From Jonquetella anthropi DSM 22815 (lineage in GTDB: Bacteria > Synergistota > Synergistia > Synergistales > Dethiosulfovibrionaceae): a DNA stretch of 64,000 nt. The notes under the pieces are model-generated. The model had not been told where the DNA came from. It did no database searches and worked only from the letters and a program-made list of their open reading frames with translations. Shown here in pieces: positions 25,899 through 33,700 of this stretch (position 1 is the stretch's first letter; every line of letters starts with the position of its first letter). The stretch is from NCBI RefSeq assembly GCF_000237805.1, contig NZ_CM001376.1:1478349-1542348 (forward strand), written 5' to 3'. Both the position numbers and the translations under genes were made by a program.

Positions 25899-27148
25899 CA
25901 GTCCTCACGCCAGTCGTTCATGTACGCCGTCTGTTCCTCGGTCATCGAGTCAATCAAAACGCCCATAGACGCCAGTTTGGTCTCAACGACGCCCCTGTCG
26001 ATCTGCTGGGGCACAGCCATCAGTCCGGCGGGGCACTCCCGGCCGTGCTGCCAAGCGTACAGAGCCGACTCCAGCTGAAGGGCAAAGCTCAAGTCCATGA
26101 TCTCGATGGGGTGGCCGTCGCCGCAGGCCAAGTTGACGAGCCGCCCTTCTCCCAGCAGGTTCAGCCGGCGGCCGTCAGGCAGGACGTAGGTATCCACGCC
26201 AGGCTTGGCGCAGACCACTTCTTTCGCCAGCTTCGCCAAGGCCTTCTTGTCAATTTCCACGTCAAAGTGGCCGGCGTTGCCCAACAGCACGTTGTCCTTC
26301 ATGACGGCCATGTGCTCGCCCCGAATGACGTGAATGTTGCCGGTAAACGTCAGGAAGATATCGCCCAAGGGGGCTGCCGGTTCCATAGACATGACCTGAT
26401 GGCCGTCCATCATGGCCTCGAACGCCCGGTGAGGCGCCACTTCCGTCACGATAACACGGGCTCCCAGTGCGGAAGCTCTCAGGGCAGCGCCTCGGCCGCA
26501 CCAGCCGTACCCGACGATCACGACAGTCTTCCCCGCGACCAGCATGTTGGTCGTGCGCATGACCCCGTCCCACACCGACTGACCGGTGCCGTACCGATTG
26601 TCGAACAGGTACTTGCTGTCGGCGTCGTTAACCGAGATCACCGGGAACTTGAGAAGGTTCTGGGCCTGCATGGCCTTGAGCCGCTTGACGCCCGACGTGG
26701 TCTCTTCCGAGGCGCCTCTGACCTTGCCGATCAGGTTCGGCATCCGGTCGACCAGCGTGGCCACCAAATCAGCCCCGTCGTCGACGATGACGTCAGGCTC
26801 GCAGGACAGGACGTCTTCCAGATACGCCGCGTACTCCTGAGGCGTCATGCCGTGATGGCTGAAAACCTCAACGCCCTGCTCGACAAGGGACGCGCAGACG
26901 TCGTCCTGAGTGGACAGCGGGTTGCTCCCAGCAGACCGAACCGACGCGCCCAGCCGCTTGAGAGCCAGCAGAAGGCAGGCCGTCTTCGCTTCGAGATGAA
27001 GACAGGCGGCTAACGTCGCGCCGGCCAGAGGGGCCTGAGGCTCGTACCGCTCCACGAGAGAGCGAAGAACCGGCATGGCGCGCCATGCCCACTGGATTTT
27101 CTGACTGCCCTGAGGAGCTAATTCAACGTTTGCGATTTTATAGCGCAT
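25898..27148 (-). CDS. ahcY: Adenosylhomocysteinase
   Basis: NAD-dependent enzyme splitting SAH to adenosine and homocysteine. It has AACLHLEAKTACLL, SNPLSTQDDVCASL, the Rossmann motif GYGWCGRGAALRA, and a GNAGHFDVEID segment. At 416 residues it is the short form, ending TAYMNDWRED without the usual C-terminal lysine/tyrosine tail; thermophile-type enzymes also lack it. ATG 27148 follows AAAGGAG; a longer reading overlaps xseA and lacks support. Coupled to two SAH/MTA-type deaminases downstream. Confidence 0.95.
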   Translation of the reverse strand: MRYKIANVELAPQGSQKIQWAWRAMPVLRSLVERYEPQAPLAGATLAACLHLEAKTACLLLALKRLGASVRSAGSNPLSTQDDVCASLVEQGVEVFSHHGMTPQEYAAYLEDVLSCEPDVIVDDGADLVATLVDRMPNLIGKVRGASEETTSGVKRLKAMQAQNLLKFPVISVNDADSKYLFDNRYGTGQSVWDGVMRTTNMLVAGKTVVIVGYGWCGRGAALRASALGARVIVTEVAPHRAFEAMMDGHQVMSMEPAAPLGDIFLTFTGNIHVIRGEHMAVMKDNVLLGNAGHFDVEIDKKALAKLAKEVVCAKPGVDTYVLPDGRRLNLLGEGRLVNLACGDGHPIEIMDLSFALQLESALYAWQHGRECPAGLMAVPQQIDRGVVETKLASMGVLIDSMTEEQTAYMNDWRED

Positions 27149-27174
27149 GGAAGACTCTCCTTTCGTCCAACACT

Positions 27175-28428
27175 TCAGCAAATGTATTCAGTTAACGACT
27201 GACAGCGCATCTGCGCCTGACCGTCGGACAACTGCAAAGTGACTCCGTCGCCCGGCGTCAAATCTCCCACCGAGCGCACCGGAACGCCGCCTTTCAGACA
27301 AACCGAGTAGCCTCTGGAAAGCACCAGCTGAGGGGACAGCGCTTCGATCGTCGAGCTGATTCCCTGGAGTTTCAGCGCCGCGTGCCTTACTCTGCCCAAC
27401 GCCGCAGATGATAGCCTGTCGGACAGATCGTCCAGCCAAAGGGCTGAGTTCCTGAGCCGCACAGAAGCCGCGTTAGCGCAGCGTTTTGCAAGTTCTGACA
27501 GTCGGTCCCCCTGCTTGCCCAGCCTCGCGCGGACGAGGCTTTTCAAGTGAGAGCCGGCGGCACTCAGCTGGTTTTCAAGTTCCCGCGCGTCGGGAAACAG
27601 CCGTTCCGCCGCCGCAGACGGCGTGGGGGCAAACTGGTCGGCCGCCCTGTCACAGAACGTGCTGTCCACGTCGTGACCGACGCCTGACATGACCGGTATC
27701 GGGCTGCGGGCCACCTCGCGCACCAACCGCTCGTCGTCGAACGGGTTGAGGTCATCCCTGCTTCCGCCGCCCCGAACGATCATGACGGCCTGCACGCCAG
27801 GCAGGAGGTACGCCCGGTGAAGCGCCCGAATGATCGAGTCGGGAGCGTCGACGCCCTGAACGAGGCACGGGACGACCGTCAGCGAGGCTTGGGGGAACCG
27901 TTTTTTCATGACGTTTTCCACGTCATGGACCGCCGCGCCGGTCGGCGACGTGACGACCGCCACTAATAGAGGCAGTTCCGGCATCGGGCGCTTGCGCTCC
28001 GGCGAGAACACGCCGTCCCGTAAAAGCCGCTCTTCCAACGCGCGCCGTGCCCGCTGAGCCGCGCCGGCACCAACCGGGAACAGCCGCGTCGCGTACAGCT
28101 GAACCTGTCCTCGGTCAGCGTAGAACCCCACCTGCCCGATCAGCCGGACTTGGTCTCCCACTTGAGGGACAAACGTCATGTATTGGGTCCAGCTCTGGAA
28201 CATGACGCAGGGGATCCTCACCAGCCGCCCTCCAGTTCGGTCAAACGTCTTCTCGGCCAGAGAAAAATACGCGTGTCCGCTGGCTTGGTGCATTTTGAAC
28301 TCGGTCAGCTCGCCTTCAACGACGACGCGCCGAAACTGGGGGTTCTCGTCGATCGCCTGCTTGATCAGGCCGACCAGCTCGCTGACCGTCATGACCTGCG
28401 AAGGGGCCTGAAGTTCCCGGTCCGTCAT
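27175..28428 (-). CDS. xseA: Exodeoxyribonuclease VII large subunit
   Basis: Single-strand-specific exonuclease subunit. The N-terminal OB domain has VSELVGLIKQAIDENPQF and the GHAYFSLAEK motif. The catalytic domain follows (PLLVAVVTSPTGAAVHDV, IMIVRGGGSRDDLNPFDDE, SGVGHDVD), then a helical C-terminal region. 417 residues. ATG at 28428 overlaps the nusB stop by four bases. No xseB small-subunit gene is adjacent: ahcY begins 26 bases after xseA ends. Confidence 0.94.
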   Translation of the reverse strand: MTDRELQAPSQVMTVSELVGLIKQAIDENPQFRRVVVEGELTEFKMHQASGHAYFSLAEKTFDRTGGRLVRIPCVMFQSWTQYMTFVPQVGDQVRLIGQVGFYADRGQVQLYATRLFPVGAGAAQRARRALEERLLRDGVFSPERKRPMPELPLLVAVVTSPTGAAVHDVENVMKKRFPQASLTVVPCLVQGVDAPDSIIRALHRAYLLPGVQAVMIVRGGGSRDDLNPFDDERLVREVARSPIPVMSGVGHDVDSTFCDRAADQFAPTPSAAAERLFPDARELENQLSAAGSHLKSLVRARLGKQGDRLSELAKRCANAASVRLRNSALWLDDLSDRLSSAALGRVRHAALKLQGISSTIEALSPQLVLSRGYSVCLKGGVPVRSVGDLTPGDGVTLQLSDGQAQMRCQSLTEYIC

Positions 28429-28922
28429 TGCCCCGCCCCTCTCATGATGGAACCGATGACCCCGTTGACGAACTTGGCGGACTGCTCGCCGCCCATGGCC
28501 TTGGCCAGAATGACCGCCTCGCTGGCCGCAACCGCGTCGTTCACCGAGCCCTCGACCCGGGACTCGAAGAAACACAGCCGAAGGATTGCCCGGTCAACGC
28601 CGTCAAGACGCGGCAGACGCCAGCCGCGCAGGCACGGGGCGATGAGAGAGTCCACCTGATCGAGATGGGACCACACCCGCTCGGCCCACTGAACCGCCGC
28701 GCCGCAGTCTTCCGCGCTGATGGCAGGAAGCTGAGAGGCCGTCTCGTCGTCGATCTCCAGCTCGTCGCCGTGGAACCCCAGAAGCTCCCAGTCGTCCGCC
28801 AGAAGCCGAAGCGTCCCGGCAGGATCGGCCGAGCTGTCCAGAGCGAACAGGGCTTGAACGGCCAAGAAACGCCGCAGGTGCTGCTTTTGACTCGAAATAT
28901 TGCCCTTCGATTCGGTTGTCAT
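28425..28922 (-). CDS. nusB: Transcription antitermination factor NusB
   Basis: All-helical RNA-binding protein that acts with NusE in rRNA antitermination. 165 residues: RRFLAVQALFALDSS at the N-terminus, WAERVWSHLDQVDSLIAPCLRGWRLPRLDGVDRAILRL and the end AKAMGGEQSAKFVNGVIGSIMR are recognisable family blocks. Starts in a four-base overlap with the upstream membrane-protein gene and is coupled to xseA. Confidence 0.93.
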   Translation of the reverse strand: MTTESKGNISSQKQHLRRFLAVQALFALDSSADPAGTLRLLADDWELLGFHGDELEIDDETASQLPAISAEDCGAAVQWAERVWSHLDQVDSLIAPCLRGWRLPRLDGVDRAILRLCFFESRVEGSVNDAVAASEAVILAKAMGGEQSAKFVNGVIGSIMRGAGQ

Positions 28923-29425
28923 TTGAAATATCTCCTTGGCGGCGTCGTGGCCAAACGCTTCAGTTTTTCAAGTCCTCCCCGGCGCAGAAGCCAATGGGAA
29001 ACCCACCAAGCGGCTCCGCACAGGGCCCAGAAGACGACCGATCGATGAAAAGTCATCATCACCGGCGCCAAAACGGCCGCGGCCGTCAGCGTCCAAAACA
29101 GCGGGCGTTCCACAAGGCGGGCGGTCGACCGCCGCAACTCCTCCATTTCCTCGTCTGAGGTGGTCCGCACCCATTGAAGCCTGGGCATGGACACGCCGAG
29201 CATTTTCAGGTCGCTGACGATGGCCTGGGCGCGCTGCTGGTCATCCCACCGGTTCCACCGGCTTCGGCGGTCAGTGATCAGCACTAGGCAGAGCCTGTCG
29301 TGGCGTCGGAACCGAAGCGACGTGCACGCCACGCTCCGAGGCAGGTGACGGGCCACCAAATCGGTCATCGTTTTCGTCGACACGCTGATAGAACCTATCG
29401 GCGTCTGATCGAAGAGCAGCTCCAC
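28919..29425 (-). CDS. Hypothetical membrane protein
   Basis: I do not recognise this 168-residue protein. It starts at GTG with GGAGG seven bases upstream. The first 100 residues are soluble-looking, with an Arg-rich segment (RFRRHDRLCLVLITDRRSRW). Two hydrophobic stretches follow at about 108-124 and 126-146, then a basic tail, suggesting a hairpin membrane anchor with both ends inside. It is the first gene of the nusB-to-rpsA run and lies just after asp23; in other genomes an Asp23 gene often precedes nusB, sometimes with small membrane proteins between. Role unknown. Confidence 0.7.
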   Translation of the reverse strand: MELLFDQTPIGSISVSTKTMTDLVARHLPRSVACTSLRFRRHDRLCLVLITDRRSRWNRWDDQQRAQAIVSDLKMLGVSMPRLQWVRTTSDEEMEELRRSTARLVERPLFWTLTAAAVLAPVMMTFHRSVVFWALCGAAWWVSHWLLRRGGLEKLKRLATTPPRRYFK

Positions 29426-29465
29426 TGACGCACCTCCTGTTCGGCCCGCGGCGCGGGAAGAAAAG

Positions 29466-29504
29466 ATAAAGAAGTCGGCTCGGCCTTCAGGACGAGCCGG
29501 CTTC
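29466..29504 (-). terminator. Probable terminator after asp23
   Basis: GAAGCCGGCTCG and CGAGCCGACTTC pair with one mismatch around a ten-base loop and are followed by TTTATCTTTTC on the minus strand. It may be partial, since no clear promoter is seen before the next gene at 29425. Confidence 0.55.
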
Positions 29505-29515
29505 CGCCACTGGTC

Positions 29516-30010
29516 TCAGATGTCTGACGTCTCGCCGGCAGGTTCAGCCGGCGTTTGAGTCTCGTCAGTCTCGAAGAAAATCCCTTGGACGTGAATGTTC
29601 ACGGCTTTCACCCGGTAGCCGGTCACCCGCTCGAGCTCCCGCTTGAGAAGTTCCTGAACGTCCCAAGCTAAGTCGGGGACGCGGACTCCCCATCGGACAA
29701 GCAGGTAAGCGTCAACCGTGATGACCGGCTCTTTCCCGCTCTCGTCGACGGAAACCCGCAGACCCTCCACGCTTTTTCGGCTGAGCCCCAGAACGGACGA
29801 AAGCCCCGTGCTCGCCAGCCGGATATCCGTCGTGGTTTCCAGCGCCTTGCGGGCCAGATCCAGCAGGACGTCGTCGGACAGGTGGAGCTCGCCTTGGGGA
29901 TCAGACGCCTGAAGCTCGTCCTTGGCTTCGGCCAAGGCTTCGTCCAGGTCAAACTCTTCCCTTTTCGTCAGCCGAGTCGTCCCTGGGGTCTCCGGCACGG
30001 CGTCACTCAT
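29516..30010 (-). CDS. Asp23/Gls24 family envelope-stress-type protein
   Basis: Cytosolic, membrane-associated family implicated in envelope integrity. The 164 residues have an acidic N-terminus and an Asp23 domain (about 40-145): the block LHLSDDVLLDLARKALET, a GVRVPDLAWDVQELLKREL segment and VTGYRVKAVNIHVQGI near the end. Linkage to nusB matches Firmicutes genomes. The start overlaps the upstream zinc-ribbon gene by eight bases. Confidence 0.85.
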   Translation of the reverse strand: MSDAVPETPGTTRLTKREEFDLDEALAEAKDELQASDPQGELHLSDDVLLDLARKALETTTDIRLASTGLSSVLGLSRKSVEGLRVSVDESGKEPVITVDAYLLVRWGVRVPDLAWDVQELLKRELERVTGYRVKAVNIHVQGIFFETDETQTPAEPAGETSDI

Positions 30011-30404
30011 CTTCCGGCGCTTCGGCCATCACGGCCACCGGCGCATCGCAGCCAGGACACCGGACCGCCCCGTCTTCAATCAACGACGGGTGGTAGAAAA
30101 AATGGGTACCGCAGGAGGTGCAGCAGGCCTCTTCGAACTCCTGATCAAGCTCGTCGGCGTTCGGTTCGCCGTCCGTTTCCTCGAAGTGTTCCGCCAGCTC
30201 GTCCACTTGGGCATCCAGTCCGTCAAACAGGGAGTAGAGTTCCCGACAGTCCTCGGTTCGCTCCTCGGTTTGGCGTCTCAGGTCGTCCAACTCGTCGCCC
30301 AACGCTTCCAAGGCGGCCAACAGGGCCGACTGAGTCGGCGAGACCGGCGTCTTTTGACCGTCCAGCAGTCCTTTTAAATAGGCGATCCGTTCTCGGGCAC
30401 TCAC
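30003..30404 (-). CDS. Zinc-ribbon protein with CD1247-type N-terminal domain
   Basis: 133 residues. The N-terminus (SARERIAYLKGLLDGQ) resembles the CD1247 N-terminal domain of Clostridia. A long acidic helix follows, probably coiled coil (about 28-80), then a four-cysteine zinc ribbon (CTSCG and CPGCD, about 98-120). Starts at GTG with GGAGGGG seven bases upstream. Lies between efp and asp23 in one direction. No function is known; a nucleic-acid or protein-binding adaptor is plausible. Confidence 0.7.
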   Translation of the reverse strand: MSARERIAYLKGLLDGQKTPVSPTQSALLAALEALGDELDDLRRQTEERTEDCRELYSLFDGLDAQVDELAEHFEETDGEPNADELDQEFEEACCTSCGTHFFYHPSLIEDGAVRCPGCDAPVAVMAEAPEDE

Positions 30405-30445
30405 AGAAGCTCCCCTCCTTTTTATCCGCCGGCTGGGGCGGAAAT

Positions 30446-31018
30446 CTACTTTTTAGCCCGCTCGATGTATTCGCCGGTTCGGGTGTCAACGACGACTGAC
30501 TCGCCCGACTCGACGAACATGGGAACGTTGACGACAAGCCCGGTTTCCATGGTCGCCGGCTTGCCGCTCCCCGAAACGGTGTCACCCTTGAAGGCCGGCG
30601 CCGTCTCGGCGATTTTAAGCGTCACGCTGTTGGGCAGCTCAATGCCCATGATGCGCCCTTCAAACAGGTCGAGCCGCACTTCCAGATTGTCAATCAAATA
30701 ATGGAGCGCCGAGCCGAGAACCTCTGCGGGCAGAGAAATGTGGTCGTAGGTCTCCATATCCATGAAGACGTAGCTGTCGCCCTCTTTGTAGATGTACTGC
30801 GCGGGCTTCTCTTCAAACACGATCCGCTCGAACCGCTCGCCGGCCCGGAAGCCGTTCTCGACGATCGAACCGGTGTCGATGTTGCGAAGTTTCGTCTTGA
30901 CGACGGCTCCGCCCCGCCCCATCTTGTGGTGCTGGTAATCGACGATTTCCCACATTCCGTCCTGCCATCTGATCTTGAGTCCCACGTAAAACTTACTGGT
31001 ATCGACAACTTGTGCCAT
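30446..31018 (-). CDS. efp: Elongation factor P
   Basis: Relieves ribosome stalling at polyproline. 190 residues with the three beta-barrel domains: the N-terminal KOW-like domain with KMGRGGAVVKTKLRN, the GDSYVFMD central OB fold, and the C-terminal GLVVNVPMFVESGE with VDTRTGEYIERAK. The tip position that is lysine 34 in E. coli is arginine 35 here. SD GGAGG is seven bases before ATG; its promoter is at 31071-31099. Confidence 0.96.
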   Translation of the reverse strand: MAQVVDTSKFYVGLKIRWQDGMWEIVDYQHHKMGRGGAVVKTKLRNIDTGSIVENGFRAGERFERIVFEEKPAQYIYKEGDSYVFMDMETYDHISLPAEVLGSALHYLIDNLEVRLDLFEGRIMGIELPNSVTLKIAETAPAFKGDTVSGSGKPATMETGLVVNVPMFVESGESVVVDTRTGEYIERAKK

Positions 31019-31070
31019 AAAACAACCTCCATGTCAGCTGATGAACCTTTGGACTATGAACCAGTATTTG

Positions 31071-31099
31071 ATTTTAGTTGTACGTCCTTTCGTTTGCAA
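31071..31099 (-). promoter_or_regulatory. Promoter of efp
   Basis: Minus-strand TTGCAA (31094-31099), 17-base spacer, TAAAAT (31071-31076), about 50 bases before the efp ATG. Both hexamers are close to the sigma-70 consensus. Confidence 0.65.
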
Positions 31100-31150
31100 C
31101 CGAAAGACGGCGTGCCAGTGTCTCAGGAGCCCAGAAGCACGATTCTCTTA

Positions 31151-31159
31151 TGATATAAT
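31151..31159 (+). promoter_or_regulatory. Extended -10 promoter of the Na/phosphate symporter gene
   Basis: Plus-strand TGATATAAT is a perfect extended -10 about 100 bases before the coding start. No -35 is obvious, as often with extended -10 promoters. It is divergent from the efp promoter. Confidence 0.55.
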
Positions 31160-31261
31160 ACGCCAAATTGGAGTGCCTTTCTCTTCATTGAGCGCTCCTG
31201 TTCCCGCGCCCGCGCGCAAAAGCGCCGCCGGTTTCGGGAACCTTTTGAGGATGTGGTAAAT

Positions 31262-32893
31262 ATGACCCAGTTTCAGTGGGCCCTCGCTTTCGCCCAAATC
31301 GCAGGCGGGCTGGGCCTGTTTCTTCATGGCTTGGAGTTCAGCGCCAGGGCGTTCCGCAAAGGGCTCGGCGCGGCGGCGAAGGACTTAATGACGCTGATCT
31401 GCCAGCGGAAGGGCTACGCGTTCTCCTTCGGCCTGGTGCTGGCGCTGCTCACTCAGAGCACGACCGCGGCCACGTCATTTGCTGTCGGCCTGGTTGACCT
31501 GGGAATGATCCCTTTTGCCGGGTCGCTCTTGGTGATGATGGGCGCGAGCGTCGGGACGACGTTCATCATCTTCCTCCTGTCGATGAACATGACCGTCTGG
31601 TCGCCGCTCGGCCTAGCGCTGGGCGTGGCTCTGGCAAAAACAGGACGCAGCCGGGCCGTCAAGGCCGGGTACCTCATTCAGGGCGTGTCTCTGGTCCTGA
31701 TGGGCATGGAGCTGATCGGCATGGGCGTGGCGCCGCTCCAACAGGCCGGCGTCTTCGAGCATTTTCTCATGTTCGGCGCGGGACGTCCCGTCCTGATGTT
31801 CGTCATCGCCCTGCTGCTCACGGCCCTCGTCCAGAGCAGCGTTCCGGTGCTCGGGTTGGCCGTGACTTTAGCCTCCGCCGGCGCGTTCCCCGCTGAGGCC
31901 GTCTTGGCTGTGGTCCTCGGCTCACGAGTGGGCAACTCCGCTCTGGTGCTGATCACCGGGCTGGGAGCGCGGAAAAACGCCAGAGCCCTCGCCTTGGCGA
32001 CGGTGATCTTCCGAGTCGCCGGCGTTTTAATCGTCCTGCCGATCGCCGGGTCGCTGATGAGGTTTCTTGCAGGACACGTCGCCGGCGTGGCCAGTCAGGT
32101 GAGCTGGGCCCAGTTCGCCGTCGGCTGGCTCAACGTCGCCGTCGTGCTCCCGTTCACCTGGCTCTTGGGCGCGGCGGCCCAACGATTAGCAGGATCCGAA
32201 GATGACTTCGGTACGCCCAAGCTGATCGACAGCTCCAACGTTCCTCTGCCAGCTTTGGGGATCCCGCTGCTGGCCCGGGAGATGACCCGACTCGCCGGCT
32301 TTGTGGACGAAATCGTCTTTTTATGCACCACTCCGGTTCAGCCCCAATACCGAAACCGGCTGAACGCGCTGGCGTCGGGCGTGCCGGAACTTTTTTCAGC
32401 CTGTCAGAATTACCTGTCCGCCCTCGACAGCGACAACGAGGACCCTCAGCTGCGGCGGGAGCACGTCGCGTTGGCCTATTCGCTGACTGCACTGGGCGAC
32501 CTGTGCCGCGCGCTGATCGACGACTTTGTCCCCTTAAGCCCCAGCCTGATCGCCGCCGGAACGGCGGAGACCCGATCCGGCGAGCTGTGGCGTCAGCTGC
32601 CCGACCGAATGATCGAGCTGATACGAAACGCGCTGGCCGCCTTTGCCCTCGACGAAGGGGCGATGTTCCGAGCCACGATGGAGAGCAAAGACGAGTACCG
32701 GCGGCTGACCTTGGCGCTCCGCACCCAGATGGCCGGCGAGACGTCCCGGGACGGAAAGAACTTCAACGGCGAGCAGGTGCTCCTCGCCTGCGACCGAATC
32801 GCCCGAGCCTGCGCCGAGCTGGCCCGCGGCGGCGCCGTTAAGGCCCGGCTGCGGACGTCCGACGACGCGGCGGCCCTGACGGCCGATTTTTAA
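31262..32893 (+). CDS. Na/Pi cotransporter family protein (NptA-like, PF02690 type)
   Basis: Sodium-dependent phosphate transporter. 543 residues: eight or nine membrane segments in two inverted repeats, each with the family QS motif (LLTQSTTAATSFAVGL near 65, ALVQSSVPVLGLAVT near 185) and a G-A-S-V-G-T-T segment. A soluble C-terminal region (about 330-540) resembles PhoU helices. GAGG is 11 bases before ATG 31262; GTG three codons earlier is possible. Followed by phoU, so the pair probably handles phosphate. Confidence 0.88.
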   Translation: MTQFQWALAFAQIAGGLGLFLHGLEFSARAFRKGLGAAAKDLMTLICQRKGYAFSFGLVLALLTQSTTAATSFAVGLVDLGMIPFAGSLLVMMGASVGTTFIIFLLSMNMTVWSPLGLALGVALAKTGRSRAVKAGYLIQGVSLVLMGMELIGMGVAPLQQAGVFEHFLMFGAGRPVLMFVIALLLTALVQSSVPVLGLAVTLASAGAFPAEAVLAVVLGSRVGNSALVLITGLGARKNARALALATVIFRVAGVLIVLPIAGSLMRFLAGHVAGVASQVSWAQFAVGWLNVAVVLPFTWLLGAAAQRLAGSEDDFGTPKLIDSSNVPLPALGIPLLAREMTRLAGFVDEIVFLCTTPVQPQYRNRLNALASGVPELFSACQNYLSALDSDNEDPQLRREHVALAYSLTALGDLCRALIDDFVPLSPSLIAAGTAETRSGELWRQLPDRMIELIRNALAAFALDEGAMFRATMESKDEYRRLTLALRTQMAGETSRDGKNFNGEQVLLACDRIARACAELARGGAVKARLRTSDDAAALTADF

Positions 32894-32908
32894 CCCGAGG
32901 TGACTGAT

Positions 32909-33667
32909 ATGAGCTTTTTTAAACGGAAGGCCGACGCGGAGCCTGCCAACGATTGGCAGTCCCTCCTGTTCGCCCGAGACAGAGAGGAGCTGGCAAGTCA
33001 GCTCCAGACCATGGCGGACGCGGCGGTGAGCATGGTAAAAAACGCGATGGCGGCCCTGCAGAAGCGCGACGAACAGTTGGCCCGACAGGTGATCAACTCC
33101 GACGGAACTGTTGACGATCTGGAGATATCCATCGAGAACCTGTGCCTTCGCGCCTTGGCGATGAGACAGCCGGTTCGGGAGGACCTGCGGTTCGTCTTCT
33201 CGGTGCTGAAAACCATCACCGACTTGGAACGGATCGGCGACCAAGCCGTGAACATCGCCCAGCGGACGCTGAAGATTCACGGGCCGTTCATCAAGCCGCT
33301 CGTCGATCTGCCCCGTATGGGCCAGTTGGCCGAAGAGATGGTTCGCCACGCCGTGGATTCGCTGATTCACGAGAACGCGCCGGAGGCTCAGGAGGTCATC
33401 GAAGGCGACGACGCAGTTGATGACCTGAACGACCGCATCTACGACGACCTGATCGAGATGATGAGGCGTCATCACGAGGACGACCAGCTGGTCGATCAGG
33501 CGACCCAGCTCATCATCACGAGCCGAAACTTGGAGCGAATCGGCGACCACGCCTGCAACATCGCCGAGCGGGCGTGGTACACTGTGACTGGAGAGCGCTT
33601 TCAGCTGGAACATCACCGCCGCGGTATTCCAGAGCCGCCAGACGGAGCAGACGGGCAGCCCTCCTGA
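32909..33667 (+). CDS. phoU: PhoU-family phosphate regulator
   Basis: Cytosolic helical protein that modulates phosphate uptake and signalling. The 252 residues have two PhoU repeats, each with the D/E-rich metal-binding signature: TDLERIGDQAVNIAQRT near 105 and SRNLERIGDHACNIAERA near 210. SD GAGG lies eight bases before ATG 32909. It directly follows the Na/Pi symporter, so it probably controls this transporter rather than a Pst system, which is not in the window. Confidence 0.92.
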   Translation: MSFFKRKADAEPANDWQSLLFARDREELASQLQTMADAAVSMVKNAMAALQKRDEQLARQVINSDGTVDDLEISIENLCLRALAMRQPVREDLRFVFSVLKTITDLERIGDQAVNIAQRTLKIHGPFIKPLVDLPRMGQLAEEMVRHAVDSLIHENAPEAQEVIEGDDAVDDLNDRIYDDLIEMMRRHHEDDQLVDQATQLIITSRNLERIGDHACNIAERAWYTVTGERFQLEHHRRGIPEPPDGADGQPS

Positions 33668-33700
33668 TACGGGAACAGCCAACGGAAAGAGAGAGGAACG

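Noticed and set aside
30417-30440. Hairpin between efp and the zinc-ribbon gene as terminator
   Set aside because: The CCGCC/GGCGG stem is followed by A-rich sequence and the SD of the next gene, not by a T-run.
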